Source: Pantoea coffeiphila (GTDB lineage: Bacteria; Pseudomonadota; Gammaproteobacteria; Enterobacterales; Enterobacteriaceae). From it: DNA of 64,000 bases. The stretch covers positions 744,001 through 808,000 of the forward strand of contig NZ_JAFBFW010000001.1 of the NCBI RefSeq assembly GCF_016909495.1. Direction: 5' to 3'. The position numbers and the translations under genes were made by a program. Numbering within the stretch: the stretch's first letter is position 1; the number at the start of each line of letters is the position of its first letter. Below, piece by piece: positions 49,897 through 57,823 of the stretch. The notes below the pieces were generated by a model, which was not told where the DNA came from, ran no database searches, and worked only from the letters and a program-made list of their open reading frames with translations.

Positions 49897-50355
49897 TCAC
49901 TTGTACTGTTCGTCAGTCACGGGCTCCTGCCACTCAACATTACTGCCGCCCACCATATACGTCATGGCCAGATGGCTCATCGGAGACGTGGCCGTCGCAC
50001 CATGCCAGTGGCGCACCGTTGCCGGTATCCACACTACGTCGCCCGGGCTGATTTCCTGACGCGCCTTGCCTTCTTCCTGTACCCAGCCCTGTCCGGTGGT
50101 CACAATCAGCAGTTGTCCGGCCGGATGCGTGTGCCAGACGGTACGCGCGCCGGGCGCGAAATCTACCTGGCCCAGGTTTGCCCGGGTGCTGTCGTTCGGC
50201 GGCAGCAGGGAGCTGATAACCGCCTGCCCCGTAAAGTTTTCCGCTTTGCCCGATACGGAAGGCGTCTGACCGTTACGGCGAATTTCAATTTCATCGGCCG
50301 ACACCTGCGCCGTACCCAGTACAGCCATAGCGGCCGCAGCGATAATCGCTTTCAT
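49897..50355 (-). CDS. Exported cupin-domain protein
   Basis: A 152-aa protein: signal peptide (MKAIIAAAAMAVLGTAQVSA, cleavage before DEIE) and one cupin barrel with metal-binding histidines in TVWHTHPAGQLLIVTTGQGW and the second motif GDVVWIPATVRHWHGATAT. Exported single-domain cupins of this type commonly accompany CMD proteins. Enzyme activity unknown. Good ribosome site (GTGAGGTGAAAG). Confidence 0.9.
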   Translation of the reverse strand: MKAIIAAAAMAVLGTAQVSADEIEIRRNGQTPSVSGKAENFTGQAVISSLLPPNDSTRANLGQVDFAPGARTVWHTHPAGQLLIVTTGQGWVQEEGKARQEISPGDVVWIPATVRHWHGATATSPMSHLAMTYMVGGSNVEWQEPVTDEQYK

Positions 50356-50416
50356 CTTTCACCTCACAGTTAATTATGTGTTCACAGACGGCTCCGGCGG
50401 GAACCGGAGACGGTCA

Positions 50417-51628
50417 TCAGGTCAAGTCCACAACGAAACGGTAACGGGCGTCCTTTGTCTTGATACGCTCAAATGCCCGATCAATCTGGTCCGGCTTAAT
50501 CAGTTCAATGTCCGCCACGATGTTGCGGCGCGCGCAGTAGTCGATAAACGCCTGCGTTTCAGCCATGCCGCCCATCAGTGAAGCCGAGACCTGACGGCGC
50601 TGCAGCCACAGGCCGGAGCCACGTACGTCTTCAATGGGTTCGCGTGCGCCCACGATGACGTACGTGCCGTCAAGCTTAAGCATGCCGGTAATCGGGTGGG
50701 TGGGCACGCTGGTCGGCACCGTGGAAATCAGGAAATCGAAGCTGTTCGCGTAAGCTTTCAGCGCGTCGGGTTTCGTCCAGACCACGGCCTCACGGGCGCC
50801 CATTTTCTTCGCGTCCGCCACTTTTGCCGGCGTGCTGGTAAAGACGGTGACGTGAGCGCCGCGTGCCACGGCGAGCTTCACGGCCAGATGTCCCAGCCCG
50901 CCCATGCCAATTACACCCACGCGCTGCCCGACCTTAACGGCCCAGTGCTGCATAGGCGAAAAGGTTGTGATGCCGGCACACATCAGCGGCGCGGCGGCGG
51001 CCAGGTTCATGCCCGGCGGGATGCGAACCGTAAAGCGCTCCGGCACGACCACGCGCTGGGAAAACCCGCCGTAGTTATAGCCGCCCAGGAATTTATCCGG
51101 CGTGTTGAAATTAAGCGTCCATCCCTTCACGCAATACTGCTCAAGGTCGTTGACGCAGTTTTCGCACTCGCCACAGGAGTCAATCATCGCGCCGGCACCC
51201 GCGATGTCCCCCGGCCGAAACCGGGTAACTTCACTGCCAACAGCGGTCACCCGGCCGATAATTTCGTGGCCCGGCACGCACGGAAAATTCGTTGCCGGAT
51301 AAGGAGGCCCCCATTCCTGTCTGGCAATGTGGATGTCGGAATGGCAGATGGCGCAGTACATGATGTCAATGAGCACATCGTTCGGACGAAGAGCGCGTCG
51401 CGGGATTTCCAGCGGCCCGAAAGGGCCGTCGGCCCGCTGGTTACCGTATGCCCGGACGCGCCACGGGCCGTTTCCGGCAGGCGAAGACGACTCCTGTGCC
51501 TGTGCCTGCCCCGGCATAATCGCCAGAGACGACGCCGCGGCCAGCCCGGCCCCAGCCAGAAGCGCTCGCCTGCGTGTAGGGCTGGCTGGCGCGTCCGTAT
51601 GAGAGTTGTTACTGCAGTTTCCGCACAT
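50417..51628 (-). CDS. Tat-signal zinc-dependent alcohol dehydrogenase (CAD/YahK type)
   Basis: A 403-aa MDR-family dehydrogenase. The catalytic zinc ligands are in YCAICHSDIH and VPGHE; structural zinc cysteines are in DSCGECENCVNDLEQYC; the cofactor loop is VGVIGMGGLGHLAVKLA. It resembles cinnamyl-alcohol/aldehyde reductases such as YahK. Unusually, it begins with a twin-arginine signal: SPTRRRALLAGAGLAAASSL, cleavage near AQA. Folded, cofactor-loaded export is what Tat would allow. First gene of the eight-gene operon, divergent from the LysR gene. ATG 51628 fits AAGGAG spacing better than 51631. Confidence 0.92.
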   Translation of the reverse strand: MCGNCSNNSHTDAPASPTRRRALLAGAGLAAASSLAIMPGQAQAQESSSPAGNGPWRVRAYGNQRADGPFGPLEIPRRALRPNDVLIDIMYCAICHSDIHIARQEWGPPYPATNFPCVPGHEIIGRVTAVGSEVTRFRPGDIAGAGAMIDSCGECENCVNDLEQYCVKGWTLNFNTPDKFLGGYNYGGFSQRVVVPERFTVRIPPGMNLAAAAPLMCAGITTFSPMQHWAVKVGQRVGVIGMGGLGHLAVKLAVARGAHVTVFTSTPAKVADAKKMGAREAVVWTKPDALKAYANSFDFLISTVPTSVPTHPITGMLKLDGTYVIVGAREPIEDVRGSGLWLQRRQVSASLMGGMAETQAFIDYCARRNIVADIELIKPDQIDRAFERIKTKDARYRFVVDLT

Positions 51629-51631
51629 CAT

Positions 51632-51829
51632 GTACTCCTTGTTCAGCTTTCGGCTCCCGCCGCATTCAACCCCACACTCCGCAGGGCCATAAGAAATCAG
51701 ATGTGCCGAATCGGTTTCTGATGCACACGTCCCACATCTGATTGTTTAATGAACACGGAGAGTATATCGGAGGACTTATTCAGTGATTAGAGGCTAAAAT
51801 GAGATTGAAATTATAAGGAGAGGTTCTAA
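51632..51829. promoter_or_regulatory. Divergent control region between the Tat dehydrogenase operon and its LysR gene
   Basis: The 200-base gap between oppositely facing genes should hold the LysR binding site and both promoters. The part nearest the LysR gene (51745-51817), including GTGATTAGAGG and GATTGAAATTATAAG, recurs in degenerate form at 53115-53189. Confidence 0.6.
51745..51817 (+). repeat. Direct repeat, copy A (LysR-gene control region)
   Basis: This 73-base segment shares most positions with 53115-53189, including TTTAA-GAA-AC-G, GTATATC, AGTGATTAGAGG and GATTGAAATTATAAG. It ends at the ribosome site of the LysR gene. Confidence 0.75.
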
Positions 51830-52738
51830 ATGGCAGGTGATAACCTTAACGATCTCGCCGCATTCATGGTGGTGGCGAAAGAGCAAAACTTTACGCGCGC
51901 TGCCAAACGTCTGGGCGTTTCACAGTCTGCGCTGAGCCAGACAGTACGGGGACTGGAGGCTCAGCTCGGGCTCAGACTACTGAACCGTACCACCCGTCGC
52001 GTCGTTCCGACCGAGGCAGGAGAGCGCCTGCTTGCCTCCGTGGGACCCCGTATAGAAGAAATTCAGCAGCAGCTGATGGGGCTGAGTGAACTGCGTGACA
52101 AACCTGCCGGTACGATACGGCTGACATCAACGGAATATGCTGCAGAATCAGTGCTCTGGCCGGCCGTGGAAAGGCTTGTCGCTGAATATCCCGATATTAA
52201 AGTCGAAATCCTGACGGACTACGGCCTGATCGATATCGTTAAAGATCGCTTTGACGCCGGCGTGCGCCCGGGCGAAACCATTGCCAAAGACATGATTGCG
52301 GTCAGAGTGGGACCTCCCATGCGCATGGCAGTAGCGGGGTCGCCTGCGTATTTCAACAACAAACCGGTACCGGAAGTACCCCAGCAACTGACGGAGCACT
52401 GCTGTATCAACCTGCGGCTTTCCGGACACGGTGGACTTTACGCCTGGGAGTTTGAGAAGGGTGGCCGTGAACTGAACGTGCGGGTTGATGGTCAGCTTGT
52501 TTTCAACACCGGCAGCATGATCCTGAGAGCTGCCCTGGCAGGCCGCGGTCTCGCCTACCTGCCAGAACGTCAATTAGAACCTTACATTGCGTCAGGGCAG
52601 TTGATACGGGTACTGGAAGAGTGGTGTGAACCCTTTTCCGGGTATCACCTTTATTATCCTGCGCATCGACAGCCGACGCCGGCTTTTGCCCTGCTGGTTG
52701 ACGCGCTTCGCTATTCAAACCGTAAAATACCTGTCTGA
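51830..52738 (+). CDS. LysR-family regulator of the exported redox operon
   Basis: A 302-aa LysR protein: helix-turn-helix LAAFMVVAKEQNFTRAAKRL and GVSQSALSQTVRGLEAQLGL, then RLLNRTTRRVVPTEAGERLL. The effector domain begins GTIRLTSTEYAAESVLWPAV. ATG 51830 follows AAGGAGAGGTTCTAA. It belongs to the group of LysR regulators set divergently from short-chain or zinc dehydrogenase operons; the effector is unknown but is likely a quinone, aldehyde or phenolic compound. Confidence 0.92.
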   Translation: MAGDNLNDLAAFMVVAKEQNFTRAAKRLGVSQSALSQTVRGLEAQLGLRLLNRTTRRVVPTEAGERLLASVGPRIEEIQQQLMGLSELRDKPAGTIRLTSTEYAAESVLWPAVERLVAEYPDIKVEILTDYGLIDIVKDRFDAGVRPGETIAKDMIAVRVGPPMRMAVAGSPAYFNNKPVPEVPQQLTEHCCINLRLSGHGGLYAWEFEKGGRELNVRVDGQLVFNTGSMILRAALAGRGLAYLPERQLEPYIASGQLIRVLEEWCEPFSGYHLYYPAHRQPTPAFALLVDALRYSNRKIPV

Positions 52739-53455
52739 GCTTTATGTTATCTGAGACATCAGTCAGGCGTGATATCAGCCCTGACAATGTCGCTTTACGG
52801 AAGCCAGCCTCTGCAGGCTGTTTATGCTGACTGCAGAGGTTTCCTTGCCCAGCCCGCGCCTGAGTTTAAGATAAAACCTGCCAAGGGAGAGGAAAGATGA
52901 GCGGTGCAGACGAGGGCACCTCGTGCAGCGGCATTTTTTAGAAACGTTTTTCTTGATGAAAGCGCCTGACGGTATTGCGGCAGAACGAACTTGAAAGAGC
53001 CGATTGGGTAAGCACCGGAAACAGCTTAATTTTCGAAAAACAGCTGTAAAATCGCAGCCGAGCGCTGGCAGAAATGAAAACTCTAAGTCGATGCTCCAAT
53101 CTGGCGTTTGCTTTTTTAACGAATACAGGGGGTATATCTGAGAAGGGATATTAAGTGATTAGAGGATAGAATAGGATTGAAATTATAAGTAAATCATTTT
53201 TAACGATGAGTAAGACTTGTTCGTGTTGACAGATTATGATGACGAATCAGGCTGAACACTTTAATTACGCAGTTTCATGGTGGATCTTTTCATAGCCATC
53301 CTGGCCATAAAGCTCTAGTCCAATAATCCTGCCAACTTAATGTCCGCTTCTCGCTAAAAGCAAACATCCAGGAACACAAGCTGCGGGCAGTAATAAAACC
53401 TGACGCAGGCCAACATCTTTCAGACACCGGCCTCCAACACACATTCTCCCAAACC
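52739..53455. other. Gene-free stretch with inverted repeats and a decayed copy of the LysR control region
   Basis: About 715 bases, AT-rich, with no supported gene. Visible items are a hairpin GTCAGG/CCTGAC just after the LysR stop (about 52762-52784), a perfect 9-bp inverted repeat CCTCTGCAG/CTGCAGAGG (52808-52816 and 52831-52839), and the degenerate repeat at 53115-53189. This looks like the remains of a lost gene or module. Confidence 0.5.
53115..53189 (+). repeat. Direct repeat, copy B (decayed LysR control region)
   Basis: It aligns with 51745-51817 with few gaps: GTATATC, AAGTGATTAGAGGAT and GATTGAAATTATAAG are kept. The following sequence does not resemble the LysR coding region and has no long frame. 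It is probably left over from a tandem duplication or a replaced gene. Confidence 0.7.
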
Positions 53456-53953
53456 TCACCCACCCCATCCCCACCACAAACACACCGCCGCCAGATACAT
53501 CCCGCAGCCGAAGACCGCGTGTGTAGCCAGGCTGCGCAGGCGGTTTTTCATCGGTGTGGGCGTGCGCGACGCGGCAAATCCAGCGCCCATCGCGGGCTGC
53601 ATAATAAGCATCGGAAATGCGACGGTTACTACACCAACGGATAAGGCAGGCAATAAGGTCGGGTTCGCCAGCCAGCCGCGGCCTGCAACCCGCACCAACA
53701 GTCCCGCAAAAACCACCCCGGTGGCATAATGAATCATCCAGCCCAGCCAGCGCTCCCCCGCAATCGGCGACGCGCGGCCGATCGCCTCGTGTGCAAACCG
53801 TCCGTGTAGCATGTGGCCGACCCAGCGACCGACCAGTGCATAATCCAGAGTGGGGTTCCCCAGCCGTTTCAGGATCGAAGACCAGATGTCCATCACCAGC
53901 GTTGCGCCCATCCCCACCAGAATAATTTTTATCGCCTCATCAAAAATGCCCAT
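53456..53953 (-). CDS. DUF2938 family membrane protein
   Basis: A 165-aa inner-membrane protein with about four helices (IKIILVGMGATLVMDIWSSI, MIHYATGVVFAGLLVRV, LLPALSVGVVTVAFPMLIMQ, HAVFGCGMYLAAVCLWWGW). The family motif region is LVGRWVGHMLHGRF followed by GERWLGWMIHY. Function unknown. It is divergent from a MerR-family gene 80 bases away, with a clear dyad between them. Confidence 0.88.
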   Translation of the reverse strand: MGIFDEAIKIILVGMGATLVMDIWSSILKRLGNPTLDYALVGRWVGHMLHGRFAHEAIGRASPIAGERWLGWMIHYATGVVFAGLLVRVAGRGWLANPTLLPALSVGVVTVAFPMLIMQPAMGAGFAASRTPTPMKNRLRSLATHAVFGCGMYLAAVCLWWGWGG

Positions 53954-53998
53954 CACAGCCTGTTCCTCTTTCTCATTTTTACGGTTGCAGGCATGATA

Positions 53999-54016
53999 GA
54001 AGTTAAAGTCAACTTC
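53999..54016. promoter_or_regulatory. Dyad for the MerR-family regulator
   Basis: GAAGTT-AAAGTC-AACTTC: perfect 6-bp arms with a 6-base spacer, between the DUF2938 start (53953) and the MerR start (54034). MerR proteins bind such dyads between promoter elements. Confidence 0.65.
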
Positions 54017-54033
54017 AAGTCAAGAGGCTCACA

Positions 54034-54435
54034 ATGGATATCTCCGAGACTGCCCGGCGTTCAGGGGTGCCCGCCTCCACGCTGCGCTACTATCAGAAGA
54101 TGGGCCTGATCCGCGCAATCAGTCCCGAGGGGGAACGGCGTCACTTTGCCGCAGACGTGCTGGACCAGCTGGCGCTGATTGCCCTGGGCCAGGCAGGGGG
54201 ACTTTCGCTGGATGAAATCCGCAGCATGCTGTCTCCCGGCGGCGAACCGCAGGTTGACCGGGCGGTGTTGCTGACCCGGGCCGATGAAATCGATGCCACC
54301 ATCAGCCGCCTGCGTGCCATGAGCCAGGGGCTGCGCCACGTGGCGGAATGCCCGGCCGCCAGCCACGCAGAGTGCCCGACCTTTCAGCGCTGGTTAAAGG
54401 CCGCCACCGCGGAAAAAATAAAGCAGAAACGCTGA
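54034..54435 (+). CDS. MerR-family transcriptional regulator
   Basis: A 133-aa MerR regulator: N-terminal helix-turn-helix (MDISETARRSGVPASTLRYY, QKMGLI) and a dimerisation helix (DRAVLLTRADEIDATISRLR). The C-terminus has two cysteines in a CP-x(4-5)-H-x-x-CP arrangement (ECPAASHAECPTF), as in several redox- or metal-responsive members. It probably controls the divergent DUF2938 gene and itself. Confidence 0.9.
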   Translation: MDISETARRSGVPASTLRYYQKMGLIRAISPEGERRHFAADVLDQLALIALGQAGGLSLDEIRSMLSPGGEPQVDRAVLLTRADEIDATISRLRAMSQGLRHVAECPAASHAECPTFQRWLKAATAEKIKQKR

Positions 54436-54524
54436 GCATTTTTCCGCACCACCACCACGACAAACAGCAGGGAAGCCGACGCTTCCCCGCTAATAAAAAC
54501 CCTCACAATCTGCAGTGAACCCAG

Positions 54525-57197
54525 TTACACCACCGCCGGATCGGGCTTGTCACCGCGAAGACCATACATCGCCATGGCCCGTCCCACCGTCTCCCTCGGC
54601 ACCGCGCCTTCGTCGGCCAGCAGCTTCAGCGAGGCGACAACAACATAGTGCCGGTTAACCTCAAAGAACTCGCGCAACGCCTCGCGGGTATCCGAACGAC
54701 CAAAGCCGTCGGTGCCGAGCGACATAAAACGCCTGTCGGCCAGGAACGGCTTAATCTGGTCGCCGACGATTTTCATATAGTCCGTCGCCACCACAATCGG
54801 CCCGGCGTGCCCGTCGAACATCCGCTGGACGTAAGGGATCTTCGGCGCGTCGTCAGGATGCAGCATATTCCAGCGGTCGGCGGCCATCCCTTCGCGGCGC
54901 AGTTCCGTCAGGCTGGTCGCACTCCAGATATTGCTTACCACGCCAAAATCATTAAGCAGCAGATCGGCGGCGGCCATCACCTCGCGCAGAATCGCGCCGC
55001 TTCCCATCAGCTGTACGCAGGGCCGCGTATGGCTGGCATCCCCATGCGCTTTAAACAGATAAGCCCCTTTCACAATGCCGTCTTCTGCTCCTTCCGGCAT
55101 CGCGGGCTGCGGATAGCCCTCATTCAGCAGCGTGATGTAGTAATAGATATCCTCAAAATCGGCGTACATCCTGCGCATCCCGTCGCGAACGATCACCGCC
55201 AGCTCGAAGGAGAAGGCAGGATCGTAAGAAACGCAGCTGGGGATCACCGAGGAAAGAACGTGGCTGTGGCCGTCATCATGCTGTAGCCCCTCGCCCATCA
55301 GCGTGGTTCTTCCTGCCGTCGCACCCAGCAAAAAGCCTTTGGTTCGCGCATCGGCCGCCGCCCAGGCGAGGTCGCCCACGCGCTGCAGGCCAAACATCGA
55401 GTAGAAAATATAGAATGGGATCGTCGGCACATCGTGGTTACTGTAAGACGTTCCGGCGGCAATCCAGGTGGAGATAGCACCGGACTCATTAATCCCCTCC
55501 TGCATAATCTGGCCGTCCTTCGCCTCTTTGTAATAGCTCAGCTGACCGGCATCCTGCGGGGTGTAAAGCTGGCCGAGGTAGGAGTGAATACCAATCTGGC
55601 GGAACAGCCCCTCCATACCAAAGGTTCGTGACTCATCCGGTACGATAGGAACAACCAGCCTGCCGAGTTCCTTATCCTTCAGCAGCACGTTCAAAATGGT
55701 AACAAAGGCCATGGTCGTAGACTGATTGCGCTCGCCGCTGCCCTTTAGCAGGCTGGCAAACTGGCTGAGCGGCGGCACGGGCAGGGCCGTCGACTGGTTA
55801 AATCTGGCAGGAATATACCCACCAAGCCGCGCCCGCGTGGCGTGCAGATAGTGCTCTTCGTCACTGCCTGCCTCCGCTTTCAGAAAGGGGATTTCTTCCA
55901 GCTGCGCATCAGGCACCGGCAGCTTAAAGCGATCGCGGAACGCCCTGACTGCATCCTGACTCATTTTTTTCAGCTGATGATTAATGTTCTGCCCTTCTCC
56001 CGCCTCCCCCATGCCAAAGCCCTTGACCGTTTTGGCGAGGATCACCGACGGCATACCGCGCGTATTCACCGCCTGATGGTAGGCGGCATAGACCTTCTCA
56101 GGATCGTGGCCGCCGCGGTTCAGCTGCCAGATATCGTCATCGCTCATATCGGCTACCAGCGCCAGTAGTTCCGCATACTTACCGAAGAAGTGCTCGCGAA
56201 CGTAGGCCCCGCTTTGCGACTTAAAGGTCTGATAATCACCGTCCACGCACTCCATCATGCGCTGTGCCAGCAGGCCGCTGGTGTCTTTAGCCAGCAGCGC
56301 ATCCCAGCCGCTGCCCCAGATGACTTTTATTACGTTCCAGCCAGCGGCTTTAAATGCCCCTTCCAGCTCCTGAACAATTTTACTGTTACCGCGCACCGGG
56401 CCATCCAGCCGCTGCAAATTACAGTTAACGACGAAAATCAGGTTATCCAGTTTCTCTCGGCCGCCGAGGGAGATAGCCGCCAGCGATTCCGGCTGATCCA
56501 TTTCGCCGTCGCCGAGAAATGCCCAGACTTTTCGCCCCTGATGCGGTTTGAGATCGCGGTATTCAAGGTAGCGCATATAGCGCGCCTGATAAGCCGCGGT
56601 GAGCGGCCCCAGCCCCATCGACACGGTAGGATACTGCCAGAAGTCCGGCATCAGGCGCGGATGGGGATAAGAAGAGAGCCCGCGCCGGTTTGATTCACGG
56701 CGGAAGTTATCCATCAGCTCGTTATCCAGCCGCCCTTCCAGCCATGCGCGGCCGTAAATTCCCGGGGCCGAATGCCCCTGAAAATAGACCATATCCCCGG
56801 CAAAGCTTTCCGTTCGGCCACGGAAGAAATGATTGAATCCCACATCGTAAAGCACCGCCGCAGACTGGTAAGTGGCAATATGTCCGCCGACGTTAGAGTG
56901 CTTACCCGCCCGCAGCACGATGGCCATCGCGTTCCAGCGCACCAGCGCATTCAGCTTCGATTCGGTGGCTAAATTACCGGGGTAGACCGGCTGCTTATCG
57001 GCAGGAATCGAATTGACGTAGGGCGTGGTAACCAGGCTGTAAAAATCACCGTGCCGCCGGTTATCCGCTTCCGCCATTTTATCGATCAGAAAATGCGCCC
57101 GCACCCGCCCGTCCGCATCGACGACACTGTCAAAAGCCTGAAGCCATTCGGCCGTTTCCTGCGGGTCCAGGTCTGCTTCTACTGCGTGTTGATTCAT
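54525..57197 (-). CDS. Second AceE-type pyruvate/2-oxoacid dehydrogenase E1 component
   Basis: An 890-aa homodimeric-type E1 similar along its whole length to E. coli AceE (887 aa). The thiamine-diphosphate motif GDGEMDQPESLAAISLGGRE ... NCNLQ is intact, as are YFQGHSAPGIYGRAWLEGRL, GRTTLMGEGLQHDDGHSHV and GTDGFGRSDTREALREFFEV. It would decarboxylate pyruvate or a related 2-oxoacid and pass the acyl group to an E2. It is unlikely to be the primary aceE: no aceF, lpd or pdhR nearby, and a MarR gene sits divergently. ATG 57197 follows GGAGAAGAT. Several AceE-like paralogs of this type (MdeB-like) act on 2-oxobutyrate. Confidence 0.92.
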   Translation of the reverse strand: MNQHAVEADLDPQETAEWLQAFDSVVDADGRVRAHFLIDKMAEADNRRHGDFYSLVTTPYVNSIPADKQPVYPGNLATESKLNALVRWNAMAIVLRAGKHSNVGGHIATYQSAAVLYDVGFNHFFRGRTESFAGDMVYFQGHSAPGIYGRAWLEGRLDNELMDNFRRESNRRGLSSYPHPRLMPDFWQYPTVSMGLGPLTAAYQARYMRYLEYRDLKPHQGRKVWAFLGDGEMDQPESLAAISLGGREKLDNLIFVVNCNLQRLDGPVRGNSKIVQELEGAFKAAGWNVIKVIWGSGWDALLAKDTSGLLAQRMMECVDGDYQTFKSQSGAYVREHFFGKYAELLALVADMSDDDIWQLNRGGHDPEKVYAAYHQAVNTRGMPSVILAKTVKGFGMGEAGEGQNINHQLKKMSQDAVRAFRDRFKLPVPDAQLEEIPFLKAEAGSDEEHYLHATRARLGGYIPARFNQSTALPVPPLSQFASLLKGSGERNQSTTMAFVTILNVLLKDKELGRLVVPIVPDESRTFGMEGLFRQIGIHSYLGQLYTPQDAGQLSYYKEAKDGQIMQEGINESGAISTWIAAGTSYSNHDVPTIPFYIFYSMFGLQRVGDLAWAAADARTKGFLLGATAGRTTLMGEGLQHDDGHSHVLSSVIPSCVSYDPAFSFELAVIVRDGMRRMYADFEDIYYYITLLNEGYPQPAMPEGAEDGIVKGAYLFKAHGDASHTRPCVQLMGSGAILREVMAAADLLLNDFGVVSNIWSATSLTELRREGMAADRWNMLHPDDAPKIPYVQRMFDGHAGPIVVATDYMKIVGDQIKPFLADRRFMSLGTDGFGRSDTREALREFFEVNRHYVVVASLKLLADEGAVPRETVGRAMAMYGLRGDKPDPAVV

Positions 57198-57257
57198 ATC
57201 TTCTCCGAGAATAGTAGCGGTGAAATCTGCGCGACAGCGAGTCTCACCCACCAATCG

Positions 57258-57301
57258 ATTGCAACCGCAATCATTGCAACTGCAACAATAGCAAAAGCAA
57301 C
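57258..57301. promoter_or_regulatory. Three phased operator-like dyads before the AceE paralog
   Basis: ATTGCAACCGCAAT (57258), ATTGCAACTGCAAC (57273) and ATAGCAAAAGCAAC (57288) are three 14-bp dyads of the form TTGCA-n-TGCAA, set exactly 15 bp apart. They lie 60-105 bp before the AceE-like gene. The same dyad occurs before the MarR gene and twice before the E1-like gene, so MarR is the likely binder. Confidence 0.75.
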
Positions 57302-57315
57302 TCTATCCGCTTATA

Positions 57316-57329
57316 ATTGCATTTGCAAC
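57316..57329. promoter_or_regulatory. Operator-like dyad before the MarR gene
   Basis: ATTGCATTTGCAAC matches the dyads at 57258 and 58958. It lies 26 bases before the MarR start, a fitting position for autorepression. Confidence 0.7.
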
Positions 57330-57354
57330 TCACGGACAGACAAAGAGGTCGTCA

Positions 57355-57798
57355 ATGGCAGGTAACACACCGGATTTATGGTTTTCATTTGTGCGCTCCC
57401 ACCGCACTATTATCAGGCTGGTTGAGGCGCGTCTGAGCGCGGCCGGGCTGCCGGTTTATGCCTGGTACGATGTGCTCTGGGGGCTGGAAAGCGGCGAGAA
57501 CGGCACCCGCCGGATGCATGAACTGGCCGACGTGCTGGTGATCGAGCGCTATAACCTCACCCGTTTGATCGACCGGTTGGAGAAAGAAAATCTGGTGGAG
57601 CGCCACCGTTCGGTGGATGACGGTCGTGCCGCGTTTGCTACGATCACCCCGCAGGGTAAGGCGCTGCGGAAAGAAATGTGGGTTGTTTATCAGGCGGTGA
57701 TCCAGCAGCACTTTCTCAGCCAGTTCAATAAAGAGCAGATTGCTCAGTTCTCTGCTGCACTGGATGCCGCTGCGCATTCCGTCCGGGGGGCTGACTGA
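57355..57798 (+). CDS. MarR-family regulator of the double-E1 module
   Basis: A 147-aa MarR protein: winged helix-turn-helix RMHELADVLVIERYNLTRLI followed by the wing RLEKENLVERHRSVDDGRAA, FATITPQGKAL. N-terminal helices (SHRTIIRLVEARLSAAGLPV) and C-terminal helices form the dimer interface. Divergent from the AceE paralog and convergent with the E1-like gene. TTGCA-type dyads occur before all three genes. The ligand may be a substrate of the E1, for example a 2-oxoacid or aromatic acid; this is inference. Confidence 0.92.
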   Translation: MAGNTPDLWFSFVRSHRTIIRLVEARLSAAGLPVYAWYDVLWGLESGENGTRRMHELADVLVIERYNLTRLIDRLEKENLVERHRSVDDGRAAFATITPQGKALRKEMWVVYQAVIQQHFLSQFNKEQIAQFSAALDAAAHSVRGAD

Positions 57799-57823
57799 TC
57801 GCCCCCGAAACGGCGCGGTTAAC

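Noticed and set aside
50696..51721. 341-aa plus-strand frame opposite the Tat dehydrogenase
   Set aside because: His/Arg-rich antisense frame with no domain; the zinc dehydrogenase on the minus strand has all motifs.
54648..55286. 212-aa plus-strand frame opposite the AceE paralog
   Set aside because: Antisense shadow; the AceE reading is continuous and motif-rich.
57258..57329. Short spaced repeats taken as a CRISPR-like array
   Set aside because: Units are 14-bp dyads at 15-bp pitch without spacers, inside a divergent promoter next to a MarR gene; operators explain them better.
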